From positions 1,612,001-1,676,000 of the forward strand of contig NZ_PGET01000001.1 in assembly GCF_002797975.1 (NCBI RefSeq): 64,000 nucleotides of DNA. Reading direction: 5' to 3'. Each line of letters starts with the position of its first letter. Position 1 is the first letter of the stretch. The DNA is from [Clostridium] celerecrescens 18A. GTDB lineage: Bacteria > Bacillota > Clostridia > Lachnospirales > Lachnospiraceae. The notes under the pieces were generated by a model. The model was not told the origin of the DNA, did no database searches, and saw only the letters and a program-made list of their open reading frames with translations. The position numbers and the translations under genes were made by a program. This document shows, piece after piece, positions 17,080 through 26,182 of the stretch.

Positions 17080-18414
17080 ATGTTAAAAACTAAGAGGTTT
17101 GTAGCGGCGACGCTGACAGCGGCAATGATTATGGGAACATTGGCCGGATGTGGGAGCAGTTCAAAAGGGAACGCTGACAACGGGACTGTGAAAACAGAAG
17201 GGGAAAAAGCAGAGACATCAGGAGCAGCGGCAGGGGGAAGCGCAGCAGTAGGAACGAAAGTGGAATTTTGGAATGACAAATTTGCCAATTCGGAAAAGTC
17301 TGATGTAGATAAAATCATGAACAGTATTACGGAATTAAGCGGAATTAAAGTAGAGCAGATTGCGTATCCGGATACGGCAGCATATCAGACAGCCATGCAG
17401 CAATCCATCCGCGATAAGAAGGCACCAGGATTATTTACCTGGTGGAGCGGACCTCAGTTAGAAACACTTGCCAAGAATGATTTGCTAGAGGATTTATCAG
17501 ACCTTTGGGATGAAGTGATTGTTCCAAACGGCGTATCAAAGGACTTGGCAGATGCGTTTACTGTGGATGGCAAGGTCTATGCGGTACCATACAGTGTTAT
17601 CTATAATACCATGGTTTACAATATGGATATTTTCAAACAGTTTAATCTTGAAGAGCCCCAAACATTTGATGACTTCCTTGCTGTCTGCCAGACGTTAAAG
17701 GACAACGGCATCACTCCTATCGCATTGAAAAATGACTCATGGGCGGGCTTCATCTGGTTCCAGGCCTTAATTGGTGCATATGAACCGCAGCTTTATTTGG
17801 ATATCTGTAACGGAACAAAAGATTATACGGATCCGGACGTAGTAAAAGTAATGAATATCTGGAAAGACATGCTGGACAAGGGATATTTCACCATGCCCAT
17901 GAAGATTCAAGATATGGATAAATCTTTAGCACAAGGTACCGTAGCCATGGAATTGGAGCCAAACTATGAAGTGGGTTCCCTGATTAAAGAATACGGCATG
18001 GTAGCCGGAGAAACTGTGGGTGTATTCGTCCTTCCTTCCATGAATGATCATAAGAAGGTTATCTTCTATGAAGTGGCTCCATTATGTGTCGCCAAGGCCA
18101 GCGCAGATAAAGATACTGCAAAAGAAGTGTTACGGTCCTGGTTTAAGAAAGAGCATCAGACGGTTCTGACAGAAGTCGCAAACTTTGTAAATACCAGTGA
18201 AGTACAGGTTGATAACAAATGCATCCAGGATACGCTTGCCTTTACTTCAGATTCAGATAATTACCAGATGCTCCTCCGCTACTACGAAAATACGCCGGAA
18301 GAAATTCGTAATACAGCGTTGGACGAACTGATGAAGTTTGAACTTGGGGATGCAGATGTGGATGATGTATTACATACAATCCAGGCAAAAGCATCTGAAG
18401 TATTTGGAAAATAG
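17080..18414 (+). CDS. Sugar ABC transporter substrate-binding lipoprotein (CUT1 type)
   Basis: A 444-residue extracellular solute-binding protein, family 1. The signal peptide ends at lipobox LAGC (about residues 22-25), followed by a Gly/Ser/Ala linker of about 35 residues and the type 1 lobe starting VEFWNDKFAN. Segments such as VPYSVIYNTMVYNMDIFKQF and DNGITPIALKNDSW are typical of oligosaccharide binders. It heads an operon with two CUT1 permeases. No ATPase gene is in the operon, so a shared MsmK-like ATPase elsewhere is expected. Substrate is inferred as a mannose-containing oligosaccharide from the neighbouring GH38 genes. Confidence 0.93.
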   Translation: MLKTKRFVAATLTAAMIMGTLAGCGSSSKGNADNGTVKTEGEKAETSGAAAGGSAAVGTKVEFWNDKFANSEKSDVDKIMNSITELSGIKVEQIAYPDTAAYQTAMQQSIRDKKAPGLFTWWSGPQLETLAKNDLLEDLSDLWDEVIVPNGVSKDLADAFTVDGKVYAVPYSVIYNTMVYNMDIFKQFNLEEPQTFDDFLAVCQTLKDNGITPIALKNDSWAGFIWFQALIGAYEPQLYLDICNGTKDYTDPDVVKVMNIWKDMLDKGYFTMPMKIQDMDKSLAQGTVAMELEPNYEVGSLIKEYGMVAGETVGVFVLPSMNDHKKVIFYEVAPLCVAKASADKDTAKEVLRSWFKKEHQTVLTEVANFVNTSEVQVDNKCIQDTLAFTSDSDNYQMLLRYYENTPEEIRNTALDELMKFELGDADVDDVLHTIQAKASEVFGK

Positions 18415-18433
18415 TCAGGAAAAGGTCAGGAAC

Positions 18434-18457
18434 CGGAGAGCGGACATCCGCTCTCCG
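18434..18457 (+). promoter_or_regulatory. Intercistronic stem-loop between binding protein and permease genes
   Basis: Ten-base arms CGGAGAGCGG and CCGCTCTCCG with an ACAT loop and no T run. By analogy with other binding-protein operons it probably stabilises the upstream message or lowers read-through, giving more binding protein than permease. That role is inferred. Confidence 0.75.
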
Positions 18458-18485
18458 AGTCTGCGATCAGAAAGGAGCATCTGGT

Positions 18486-19364
18486 ATGGCAAGGACGATA
18501 GAAACAAAGAATAAAAAAATATATTGGAAGGATTATTTATATATACTTCCGGCAGTCCTTTTTATCGGTATTTTTTTTGTATCATCCATTTTTTATACGG
18601 TCCGGCTTAGCTTCTTTGAGTGGGATGGTTTTTCAAAAATGACGTTTAAAGGTCTGGATAATTATATCAATTTGTTTCAGGATAAAAATTTCAAGACTTC
18701 AGTGATGAATACTTTCATCTGGGTAGTTTCTTCCATGGTTACGTCAGTGCTTGTTCCATTATTGTTTGCGATTTTGATTACAAGGAGTTCCGCATTAACA
18801 CTCTTTAAAAATATATTTTATTTTCCAACAGCACTTTCCGGCACGGTCGGAGGCTTGATCATGGCTACTCTTTTATCCACCTATGGACTTCCTCAGATTT
18901 TCTTATGGCTTGGGAAGCCGGAACTGGCGAGAGACTGGCTAGCCATTCCTTATGTAAATACCTTTATCATGATCCTGACCGGCGTATGGCAGGGGATCGG
19001 TCTAAACATGCTGTTGTTCATTTCAGGAATCAGGAACATGGATTCGTCTCCCATTGAGGCCGCCAAGATTGAAGGTGCAGGTTCCATCAAGCTTTACACA
19101 AAAGTGATTCTGCCGCTTTTAAAACCGACCATCATCGTTGTGCTTTTAATGGCACTTGTAAACAGTTTTAAAGTATTTGACGGCATATGGGTTATGACGA
19201 AAGGCGGTCCATACAGGACATCTGAGACTCTGGCTCTTACCATGTACGAGGAATCCTTTATTTATAACAATTTCGGCGTTGGCGCTGCGGTTGCAGTCGT
19301 TCTTACTATCGTAATCCTCATAGTATCCTATTTTAATATCAGGAATACTTTCAAGGAAGATTAG
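18486..19364 (+). CDS. Sugar ABC transporter permease, MalF type
   Basis: A 292-residue integral membrane protein with six hydrophobic segments; the first is at about residues 17-38. The EAA loop is EAAKIEGAGSIKLYTKVILP, which contacts the ATPase. The N-terminus lacks the extra MalF periplasmic domain, as in Gram-positive CUT1 importers. AAAGGAGC lies before the ATG. It pairs with the MalG-type permease 14 bases downstream. Confidence 0.93.
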   Translation: MARTIETKNKKIYWKDYLYILPAVLFIGIFFVSSIFYTVRLSFFEWDGFSKMTFKGLDNYINLFQDKNFKTSVMNTFIWVVSSMVTSVLVPLLFAILITRSSALTLFKNIFYFPTALSGTVGGLIMATLLSTYGLPQIFLWLGKPELARDWLAIPYVNTFIMILTGVWQGIGLNMLLFISGIRNMDSSPIEAAKIEGAGSIKLYTKVILPLLKPTIIVVLLMALVNSFKVFDGIWVMTKGGPYRTSETLALTMYEESFIYNNFGVGAAVAVVLTIVILIVSYFNIRNTFKED

Positions 19365-19378
19365 ACAAGGAGGTCATC

Positions 19379-20194
19379 ATGGCACAGAAAACAAATAAAA
19401 CAGTCATTGTCAATACCATACTGTCCGTTCTTGGCCTTGTGTGGATTACCCCCTTGATCTTTACAGTACTGAATATCGTAAAGACAAAGCAGGAATATAA
19501 CATGGGAAGCTTCTGGCAGCTTCCAGAAGGTTTCAATTTAGTGGACAATATAAAAACCGTGATTGACAGCGGGATATTAAGTTCCATAGGAGCCAGCTTT
19601 TTATACGCAGTTTTAGGATCTGGTTTTTCAGCTTTTATCGGCCTTTTGGCAGCTTATGCCCTTACTCATTTAAGGATTCGTGGAAAAATGTTCTGGTTCC
19701 TTTTTATCTACAGCGGAACAATCTTTCCATTTCAGGTTTATTTGATTCCTATTTACAAAGGATACTTTAAGCTGGGACTTTACGATACAAGTCTGGGCAT
19801 GGTACTGTTCTATACGGCAATCTGTATTCCTTTCTGTATGTTTGTCCTTCGCAACTTTTTTCTTGGTATCTCTAAAGAGGTCTGCGAATCGGCAAAGATC
19901 GATGGAGCATCGGATTGGAAAACGCTGTTATACATCTTCGTACCAATGGCAAAGGCGCCTTTATCCATTCTGTTCCTTTCACAGTTTACCTGGTCCTGGA
20001 ACGACTTGATGTTCGGGCTTACTTTTACAAAATCAACCAATGTCAGACCGGTCATGGCAAGCATGTCCATGTTAAGCAAAGGTAATGCACCGGCACTGTT
20101 TTTAGCATGTATACTGGTGTCCATACCAACTATTATTCTGTTCATATTTCTTCAGAATAACTTTGAGGCGGGTATGGCTTACACCAGTAAATAA
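19379..20194 (+). CDS. Sugar ABC transporter permease, MalG type
   Basis: A 271-residue permease with six membrane segments. The EAA loop is ESAKIDGASDWKTLLYIFVP. The C-terminus FLQNNFEAGMAYTSK is close to the usual MalG-family ending. AAGGAGG lies six bases before the ATG. It forms the channel with the preceding permease. Confidence 0.93.
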   Translation: MAQKTNKTVIVNTILSVLGLVWITPLIFTVLNIVKTKQEYNMGSFWQLPEGFNLVDNIKTVIDSGILSSIGASFLYAVLGSGFSAFIGLLAAYALTHLRIRGKMFWFLFIYSGTIFPFQVYLIPIYKGYFKLGLYDTSLGMVLFYTAICIPFCMFVLRNFFLGISKEVCESAKIDGASDWKTLLYIFVPMAKAPLSILFLSQFTWSWNDLMFGLTFTKSTNVRPVMASMSMLSKGNAPALFLACILVSIPTIILFIFLQNNFEAGMAYTSK

Positions 20195-20214
20195 AAGGAA
20201 TAAGGAGGATGAAG

Positions 20215-22677
20215 ATGTATATGGAAAAAAAGTGGAATATTTATTTAATACAGCATTCCCATACAGATATTGGCTATACGGAAAGACAGGATAAGATCAT
20301 GCGGTACCATTACGATTTTATACGCCAGGCCATGGGTATTCTTGATGGAATCCACAGCGGAGAAATCACAGGGTCTGACGGTTTTGTATGGCAGTGTGAA
20401 AATTACTGGCAGGTGGAGAATTTTTATGAAATAGCAGACAAGGCCACAAGGAAAAAATTCGAGACCTACGTAAAAAGCGGTGAAATCGGGTTAAGCGGCA
20501 ACTATTTAAACATGACTGAACTGGTAAGCATGCCGGTTCTGGAACACGCAATAGAAAAAGCGCAGCAGTATGGGAAAGCAATCGGGCATCCGATTACAGC
20601 TGGTATGTGCGCTGATATCAACGGAATGGCATGGGGATATGCGGATGCTCTTTACGATTATGGAATCCGGGATTTTTACTCCTGCCTCCATCCCCATCAC
20701 GGAATGTTCCCTCTCTATAAAAAAACACTTCCGTTCTACTGGGAAAGCCCCAAAGGAAACCAGCTATTAGTCTGGAACGGAGATCATTACCACCTGGGGA
20801 ATGAGATGTTTCTAGCTCCACATGGGGGAACAACTTATATGATAAACGATGAATTTTCACCGGGAATCCGGAAGAATTTCATTCTTAACCAGAACACAGA
20901 GGACACGTACGAGAACGAGATGAAGATCGTAAAGACCAGAATCCAGAGGTATCTAGATAATCTCAATGAGGAAGGTTATCCCTACGATATCGTACCGTTC
21001 ATGGTTTCCGGAGCAATTACCGATAATGCACCGCCCAGTGCCGGCATTGCAAAACGGGTCAATGAATTGAACAAGATATTCAAAGACCGCATATCTTTCC
21101 GCATGGTGACCCTGGAGCAGTTCTTCGATGCTGTAAGGAATCATTGCAGCGATATCCCCGTCTTTCGCGGAGACTGGACCGACTGGTGGGCCGACGGAAT
21201 CGGCTCAACACCGGCTGAGGTAAAGGTATACCGGGATGCTATGAGAAAATATGACCTCTGCAGGAAACTGGATCCCCATGGTCTGCTTGGAAATCAGAAA
21301 CTGATGGAGAAAACAGCAAAGGAGCAGATGCTGTATGCGGAACATACCTGGGGGTATTCCTCCAGCGTTTCTGAACCGTGGGAAAGTCTGGTAGGGATGC
21401 TGGAACTGAAAAAAGGTGCTTATGCAGCTAATTCCAATACTCACGTGGCAAAGAATTTAGATCAGATTATGGCAGCCAAAGGGGAAGTGACAATCCGCCA
21501 GGATAAGCCTCAGCGCTATTTGATTATCAATCCACATGACGTAGCGCTTCACACAAAAGCCTGCCTTTATATTGAGTTCTGGGAGTATATCCAAGGTGTA
21601 CGTTATGATGAGACCATTCCGATCCGGGTGGTAGATTGTGAAACCGGACAGACGATCCCAAGCCAGGTAAAACGGATCGCCAGGGCTACCCAGGTAGAAA
21701 TCGAAATTGTTATGAGACCGAAAGAAGAGAAGTTGGTGATGATTACTCTTGATGAACGGAAGTATCAGACAACTGAAAATCACGCCCACATCGGGGCGGA
21801 AGGCATTAAGGACCTGCTTTCAGAAAAGGATAACAGGGTGGATGCAGACCGGATTGAGACTGACCATATAATTCTTACTTTAGACGGAGAAAAGGGGATT
21901 ATTTCCATTATTAATAAAGCAGATCACACAGAACTGATCCGTAATGACAGTGTGGACGGCGCATTTGCCGGTGTATACGAGGTGACGGATATGGCGGAAT
22001 CCGCCTGTGAAACCAGAAGAAGAATGGGACGCAACAGAAAGTCTACAGCTACCAGAAGGTACAGAAGCATGTTAAAGGATCGGAGAATCGTGGAAAACGG
22101 AACGGTTTACGCGGTAATTGAATTGGATTATCAACTGGAAGGAACCGGATTCTATACGGTATTGGTAAAGGCATATAAACATCAGCCTAAGCTGGAGGTT
22201 ATGGTAAGAGTCCATAAACAAAGTGTATGGGAGCCAGAAAACTTATACGTGGCCCTTCCGTTTACTGCCGGAGAAGACACAACGGTTTATTTTGATAAAA
22301 CAGGTTGTATTTTCCGGCCGGGAATTGATCAGCTGCCGGGAAGCTGTCAGGACTTCTATCTGATACAGAATGGTGTAGTTTTAAAATCAGACAACATAAA
22401 TCTTGCCATTATCACGAAAGATGCGCCTCTCATTAGTCTTGGCGGACTGGAAGCCAGACCAATCGTCTTATGTAATTGCAAGGATATTGGAAGAAACCGT
22501 TCCCCGATTTACTCCTGGGTGATGAACAACTATTGGGAGACAAATTTCAAGGTGAATCTGGGTGGATTTTATGAATTTTTCTATACGCTGATGGTTCATG
22601 AGCCATGCGGCGAGGCGGAAATGTATGCAGAATGTGAGGCAGAAAACCAGGGCCTGATTGCCTGTTATACAGATTGA
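20215..22677 (+). CDS. Glycoside hydrolase family 38 alpha-mannosidase-like protein
   Basis: About 820 residues. The N-terminal motif HSHTDIGYT has the His and Asp zinc ligands of GH38; CADINGMAWGYADALYDYG is the region where the nucleophile Asp is expected. A middle helical part and C-terminal beta domains follow. No signal peptide is present, so it should act in the cytoplasm on imported mannosides. AAGGAGG at 20202-20208 directly abuts an ATG at 20209, so the ATG at 20215, with six-base spacing, is preferred. Specificity (alpha-1,2/1,3/1,6 or other) cannot be read from sequence. Confidence 0.87.
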   Translation: MYMEKKWNIYLIQHSHTDIGYTERQDKIMRYHYDFIRQAMGILDGIHSGEITGSDGFVWQCENYWQVENFYEIADKATRKKFETYVKSGEIGLSGNYLNMTELVSMPVLEHAIEKAQQYGKAIGHPITAGMCADINGMAWGYADALYDYGIRDFYSCLHPHHGMFPLYKKTLPFYWESPKGNQLLVWNGDHYHLGNEMFLAPHGGTTYMINDEFSPGIRKNFILNQNTEDTYENEMKIVKTRIQRYLDNLNEEGYPYDIVPFMVSGAITDNAPPSAGIAKRVNELNKIFKDRISFRMVTLEQFFDAVRNHCSDIPVFRGDWTDWWADGIGSTPAEVKVYRDAMRKYDLCRKLDPHGLLGNQKLMEKTAKEQMLYAEHTWGYSSSVSEPWESLVGMLELKKGAYAANSNTHVAKNLDQIMAAKGEVTIRQDKPQRYLIINPHDVALHTKACLYIEFWEYIQGVRYDETIPIRVVDCETGQTIPSQVKRIARATQVEIEIVMRPKEEKLVMITLDERKYQTTENHAHIGAEGIKDLLSEKDNRVDADRIETDHIILTLDGEKGIISIINKADHTELIRNDSVDGAFAGVYEVTDMAESACETRRRMGRNRKSTATRRYRSMLKDRRIVENGTVYAVIELDYQLEGTGFYTVLVKAYKHQPKLEVMVRVHKQSVWEPENLYVALPFTAGEDTTVYFDKTGCIFRPGIDQLPGSCQDFYLIQNGVVLKSDNINLAIITKDAPLISLGGLEARPIVLCNCKDIGRNRSPIYSWVMNNYWETNFKVNLGGFYEFFYTLMVHEPCGEAEMYAECEAENQGLIACYTD

Positions 22678-22693
22678 CAAAGGAGAGATAAGT

Positions 22694-23593
22694 GTGAAGG
22701 CGGAATGCAGATATATACTTCTGGATGTAGGCGGTACGAAGATAAAATACGCGGTTGCAAACCAAATGGGACAGTTGTTTTATAAAGAACCGGAGAGTTT
22801 TCCGGCCTTAGCAAAGGAAGAAAGCGGGATTATCTTTGACAATTTTGCTTTCCTGATTGATCAGATGAAGAAAATGGCCGGGGGAAATCCCATTGCCGGC
22901 ATAGCCATGGCGTTTCCTGGACCGTTCGATTACGTTCATGGAATCAGTTTGATGAAAGGACTAGATAAGTACGATTCCATCTATGGAATTCCTCTCGTTC
23001 CCCAATTGAAAAAGCGTCTGGATTGGCTGTCAGATATTCCTTTTCAATTCCTACATGATGTGGAAGCGTTTGCTGTGGGGGAAAGCTGGTTTGGAAAAGC
23101 TGCAGATAAGGAAAAAATCATTTGTCTTTGTATTGGCACTGGAGCAGGCTCCGCTTTTGTAAAAGCAAAAAAGGTGCTAAAGGAAGAAAAGGACGGAGTG
23201 CCGGAAAATGGCTGGCTTTACAATACTCCTTATCGTGACGGAGTAATTGATGATTACGTATCCGTCAGAGGTCTAGCGGCACTTGCCGGTGAAATTTATG
23301 GCAGCAGTATTTCCGGTAAGGAACTTTACGACCGGTCCTGTCAGGGGGTAGAGAAGGCACTGCTTACGTTCCAGGCATTCGGGGATAATTTAAAAGACGC
23401 TATGATGCCGTTTATAGACAAGTTTAAACCTGATGCACTGGTTATGGGGGGGCAGATATCAAAAAGTTTCGCCTTCTTTGGAGACGGTATCCGAAAAGAA
23501 TGCCAGGATAGGAATATCGAGATTTTCACAGAAGACGACACATCGGGGCTGGCAATGCTGGGACTGTTTATTTCCATGAAGGAAGGAGTGTAG
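22694..23593 (+). CDS. Divergent ROK-family sugar kinase-like protein
   Basis: A 299-residue actin-fold protein. The ATP-binding motif LDVGGTKIKYAV is at the N-terminus; the presumed catalytic Asp is in FLHDVEAFAVGE, and the second phosphate motif is CIGTGAGSAF. The Cys-rich zinc motif of typical ROK kinases (CxCGxxGCxE) is missing: the expected segment reads NGWLYNTPYRDGVIDDYVS. GTG at 22694 is chosen because AGGAG at 22681-22685 gives correct spacing; an in-frame ATG at 22658 lies in the mannosidase gene. A hexose kinase feeding mannose-6-phosphate isomerase would make sense but is inferred. Confidence 0.8.
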   Translation: MKAECRYILLDVGGTKIKYAVANQMGQLFYKEPESFPALAKEESGIIFDNFAFLIDQMKKMAGGNPIAGIAMAFPGPFDYVHGISLMKGLDKYDSIYGIPLVPQLKKRLDWLSDIPFQFLHDVEAFAVGESWFGKAADKEKIICLCIGTGAGSAFVKAKKVLKEEKDGVPENGWLYNTPYRDGVIDDYVSVRGLAALAGEIYGSSISGKELYDRSCQGVEKALLTFQAFGDNLKDAMMPFIDKFKPDALVMGGQISKSFAFFGDGIRKECQDRNIEIFTEDDTSGLAMLGLFISMKEGV

Positions 23594-23596
23594 ACA

Positions 23597-24316
23597 ATGC
23601 TGAATCACGAAAAAGGAGCGCAGCCCTTATATTCCCAGCTGGAAACAATATTAAAGAAGCAGATTGAGCATGGGGAATTCAATAAGGGTGATATTTTTCC
23701 CACTGAAAAGATGCTGATGGAAGAGTACAATGTATCTCGGGTCACGATAAGACAGGCTTTGGCTGCGCTGACACTGGACCGGTACATCAAAAGTTCAAGG
23801 GGAATTGGAACCACGGTAATATATGAAAAAATTGACGAACATTTAAAATGTGTCATCAGCTTTACAGACGAAATGAAGCAGCATAACATCACCATGAGTA
23901 CATCCTACTGTACAATGGAAAAAGTCAGACCGGGGAAGAAAGTAGCCATGGTACTTGGAATTCCTGAGACGAAGCAATGTTACTGCCTTACCAGAGTGAG
24001 ATGCGTGGATAATATCCCTATGGTCTATTCCGTAACGTATTTGAAGGAGATCGTGGAACTGCCTATGGAAAAGGAATATTATATGGAATCCTTATATAAA
24101 TATCTTCAAGAAACCCATGGAATCATTATTGTGAGAGGACAGGATACTTTAGAAGCCGTGTTATCCACGAAGGAAATCCAGGATTTTTTAAAAGTAGATC
24201 CACAGCTGCCTTTATTTAAGAGGATTAGAAAGACATTTTTAGCAGATGGGGAAATATTTGAATATTCTGATTGTTATTATCCAGGCAACCGGTACAAGTA
24301 TACTGTGGATTTATAA
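23597..24316 (+). CDS. GntR/HutC-family transcriptional regulator
   Basis: A 239-residue regulator. The N-terminal winged helix-turn-helix spans about residues 8-75 (PLYSQLETILKKQI, then VSRVTIRQALAAL). The C-terminal UTRA effector domain follows (about 95-235), which in this family binds a sugar phosphate. GGAAGGAG lies upstream of the ATG. Located inside the mannoside locus, it probably represses that operon and responds to a pathway intermediate; its operator is not proven. Confidence 0.93.
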   Translation: MLNHEKGAQPLYSQLETILKKQIEHGEFNKGDIFPTEKMLMEEYNVSRVTIRQALAALTLDRYIKSSRGIGTTVIYEKIDEHLKCVISFTDEMKQHNITMSTSYCTMEKVRPGKKVAMVLGIPETKQCYCLTRVRCVDNIPMVYSVTYLKEIVELPMEKEYYMESLYKYLQETHGIIIVRGQDTLEAVLSTKEIQDFLKVDPQLPLFKRIRKTFLADGEIFEYSDCYYPGNRYKYTVDL

Positions 24317-24416
24317 AAAGGTGAAAAGAAAAGCTTCATTCAACGTTGGTGTTATAAATCATTTGCAAAACAACTGGATATACAGGCATATTCGCTTGTT
24401 TCATTAGGAGGCAAAT

Positions 24417-26165
24417 ATGATATTTAAAAACAAATATAACAATTATGAACTACATCCGTATACTGAAATTAAGGGGTACAATGACCATGCATGGGAAGAT
24501 TACGATTCGGTGATATCTAAATTGAAACAGAATATTGGGGAAAAGGAATCTGCCGTGGTGTGTTTTGACTTATATCCGGGTGTGAATAAGGAAGAAATCA
24601 TTGCTTTGGCAAGGAAATTAAAGCCGGATATTCTCATTGATATGGAAGAACTGGCAAAAAGTGAGGAAGTATTAAACCGGGAATTTCGTGATTTTATTAC
24701 GGACGACCGGGTGTTTGGAATCATGTGCCATAAGCGGCTGGAGGACTTTTTTGATTTTGAAAAAATGGCAGCAGCCAGGCAGCAGCTTTCCATACAAAAA
24801 AAAGGGCTTGTGGTGATTGCCGGGGTTGGGGCAGGGCTATTAAGGGAAGGTGATATCACGGTTTACTGTGATATCACTCGATGGGAGGTTCAGCTTCGCT
24901 ACCGTGAAGGTATGCCTAACTGGCACTGTACCAATTACGATGCACCGAATCTGGAAAAGTATAAAAGAGGGTTTTTCATTGAGTGGAGACTAGCCGACCG
25001 GTATAAGAAGGAACGGTTTGAAAGCTTTGATTACATACTGGAAACGGAAGAAAAGGGAAATCCAAAGTTGATTACCGGTGAGGCATTCCGGGCAGGCCTG
25101 AAGGAACTAAGCAGACGCCCCTTCCGTTTAGAACCTTACTTTGATCCGGGGGTTTGGGGCGGTCACTGGATGAAGGAGCACTTCAACCTTGATAAAGAGA
25201 AAGAAAATTTCGCTTGGAGCTTTGATGGAGTACCGGAAGAGAATGCCATAAATTTGGCCTTTGGAGAGGTGAAGGTAAAACTCCCTGCCATTGATCTCGT
25301 TTTCTACTGTCCCAAGGATCTTTTAGGAGAGCGGGTGTACGGCCGATTCGGCACGGAATTTCCTATCCGTTTTGATCTTTTGGATACCATGGGAGGGGGA
25401 AATTTATCCCTTCAGGTTCATCCGATGATGGAATATATTCAGGACGCTTTCGGAATGCATTACACTCAGGATGAAAGTTATTACTTGCTGGATACAGATG
25501 AAGACGAGGATACATATGTTTACTTAGGTGTAAAAAAAGGTGTGGACAAGGATGCTATGGCACGGGATTTGCGTGAAGCTGAGATTGGTAAAATCCAGTT
25601 TCCTGCCGAAACATATATAAACGAAATACCGGTGAAGAAGCATGACCATATATTGATCCCGGCGGGAACCATCCATTGTTCCGGTAAAAATACCATGGTA
25701 CTTGAGATCAGCGCCACTCCCTACATCTTTACCTTTAAGTTGTGGGATTGGGGAAGAGTCGGTTTGGATGGGATCCCACGTCCCACTCATGTGGATCACG
25801 GGTTAAAGAATATCCAGTGGGAACGGGACACAGACTGGATCTATAACGAAATCGTTCATCAGGAGCAGATTCTGGAAGAACGAGAGGGTATGAAATTGGA
25901 ACGTACCGGACTTCATAACCAGGAATTCATCAACACCTTCCGCTATACGTTCACGGTACCGGTTTCCGTTAAGATGGAGGATTCCGTTCAAATGATGAAC
26001 CTGGTAGAGGGAGAATCTGCCAGTATCGAAAGTGTAGACGGAACCTTTCAACCCTTTGAGGTCCACTATGCGGAAACAGTCATCGTGCCTGCAAGCGTAG
26101 GAGAATACCGGATCGTACCTGGTAATGGTATGTGCATGATGATAATTGCAGCAATCCGAAAATAA
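24417..26165 (+). CDS. Two-domain class I mannose-6-phosphate isomerase
   Basis: A 582-residue protein. The C-terminal part, from about residue 250, is a class I (type I cupin) phosphomannose isomerase: SLQVHP with Q333 and H335, E353 in QDESYYLL, and H420 in PAGTIHCSG form the metal site. The N-terminal 230 residues (VVCFDLYPGVNKEEII, KGLVVIAGVGAGLL, PNWHCTNYDAP) resemble the non-P-loop part of uridine/panthothenate-kinase-like folds but show no Walker A. It would interconvert mannose-6-P and fructose-6-P. AGGAGG lies nine bases before the ATG. Confidence 0.85.
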   Translation: MIFKNKYNNYELHPYTEIKGYNDHAWEDYDSVISKLKQNIGEKESAVVCFDLYPGVNKEEIIALARKLKPDILIDMEELAKSEEVLNREFRDFITDDRVFGIMCHKRLEDFFDFEKMAAARQQLSIQKKGLVVIAGVGAGLLREGDITVYCDITRWEVQLRYREGMPNWHCTNYDAPNLEKYKRGFFIEWRLADRYKKERFESFDYILETEEKGNPKLITGEAFRAGLKELSRRPFRLEPYFDPGVWGGHWMKEHFNLDKEKENFAWSFDGVPEENAINLAFGEVKVKLPAIDLVFYCPKDLLGERVYGRFGTEFPIRFDLLDTMGGGNLSLQVHPMMEYIQDAFGMHYTQDESYYLLDTDEDEDTYVYLGVKKGVDKDAMARDLREAEIGKIQFPAETYINEIPVKKHDHILIPAGTIHCSGKNTMVLEISATPYIFTFKLWDWGRVGLDGIPRPTHVDHGLKNIQWERDTDWIYNEIVHQEQILEEREGMKLERTGLHNQEFINTFRYTFTVPVSVKMEDSVQMMNLVEGESASIESVDGTFQPFEVHYAETVIVPASVGEYRIVPGNGMCMMIIAAIRK

Positions 26166-26182
26166 TGGAGGAAATAAAGCAT

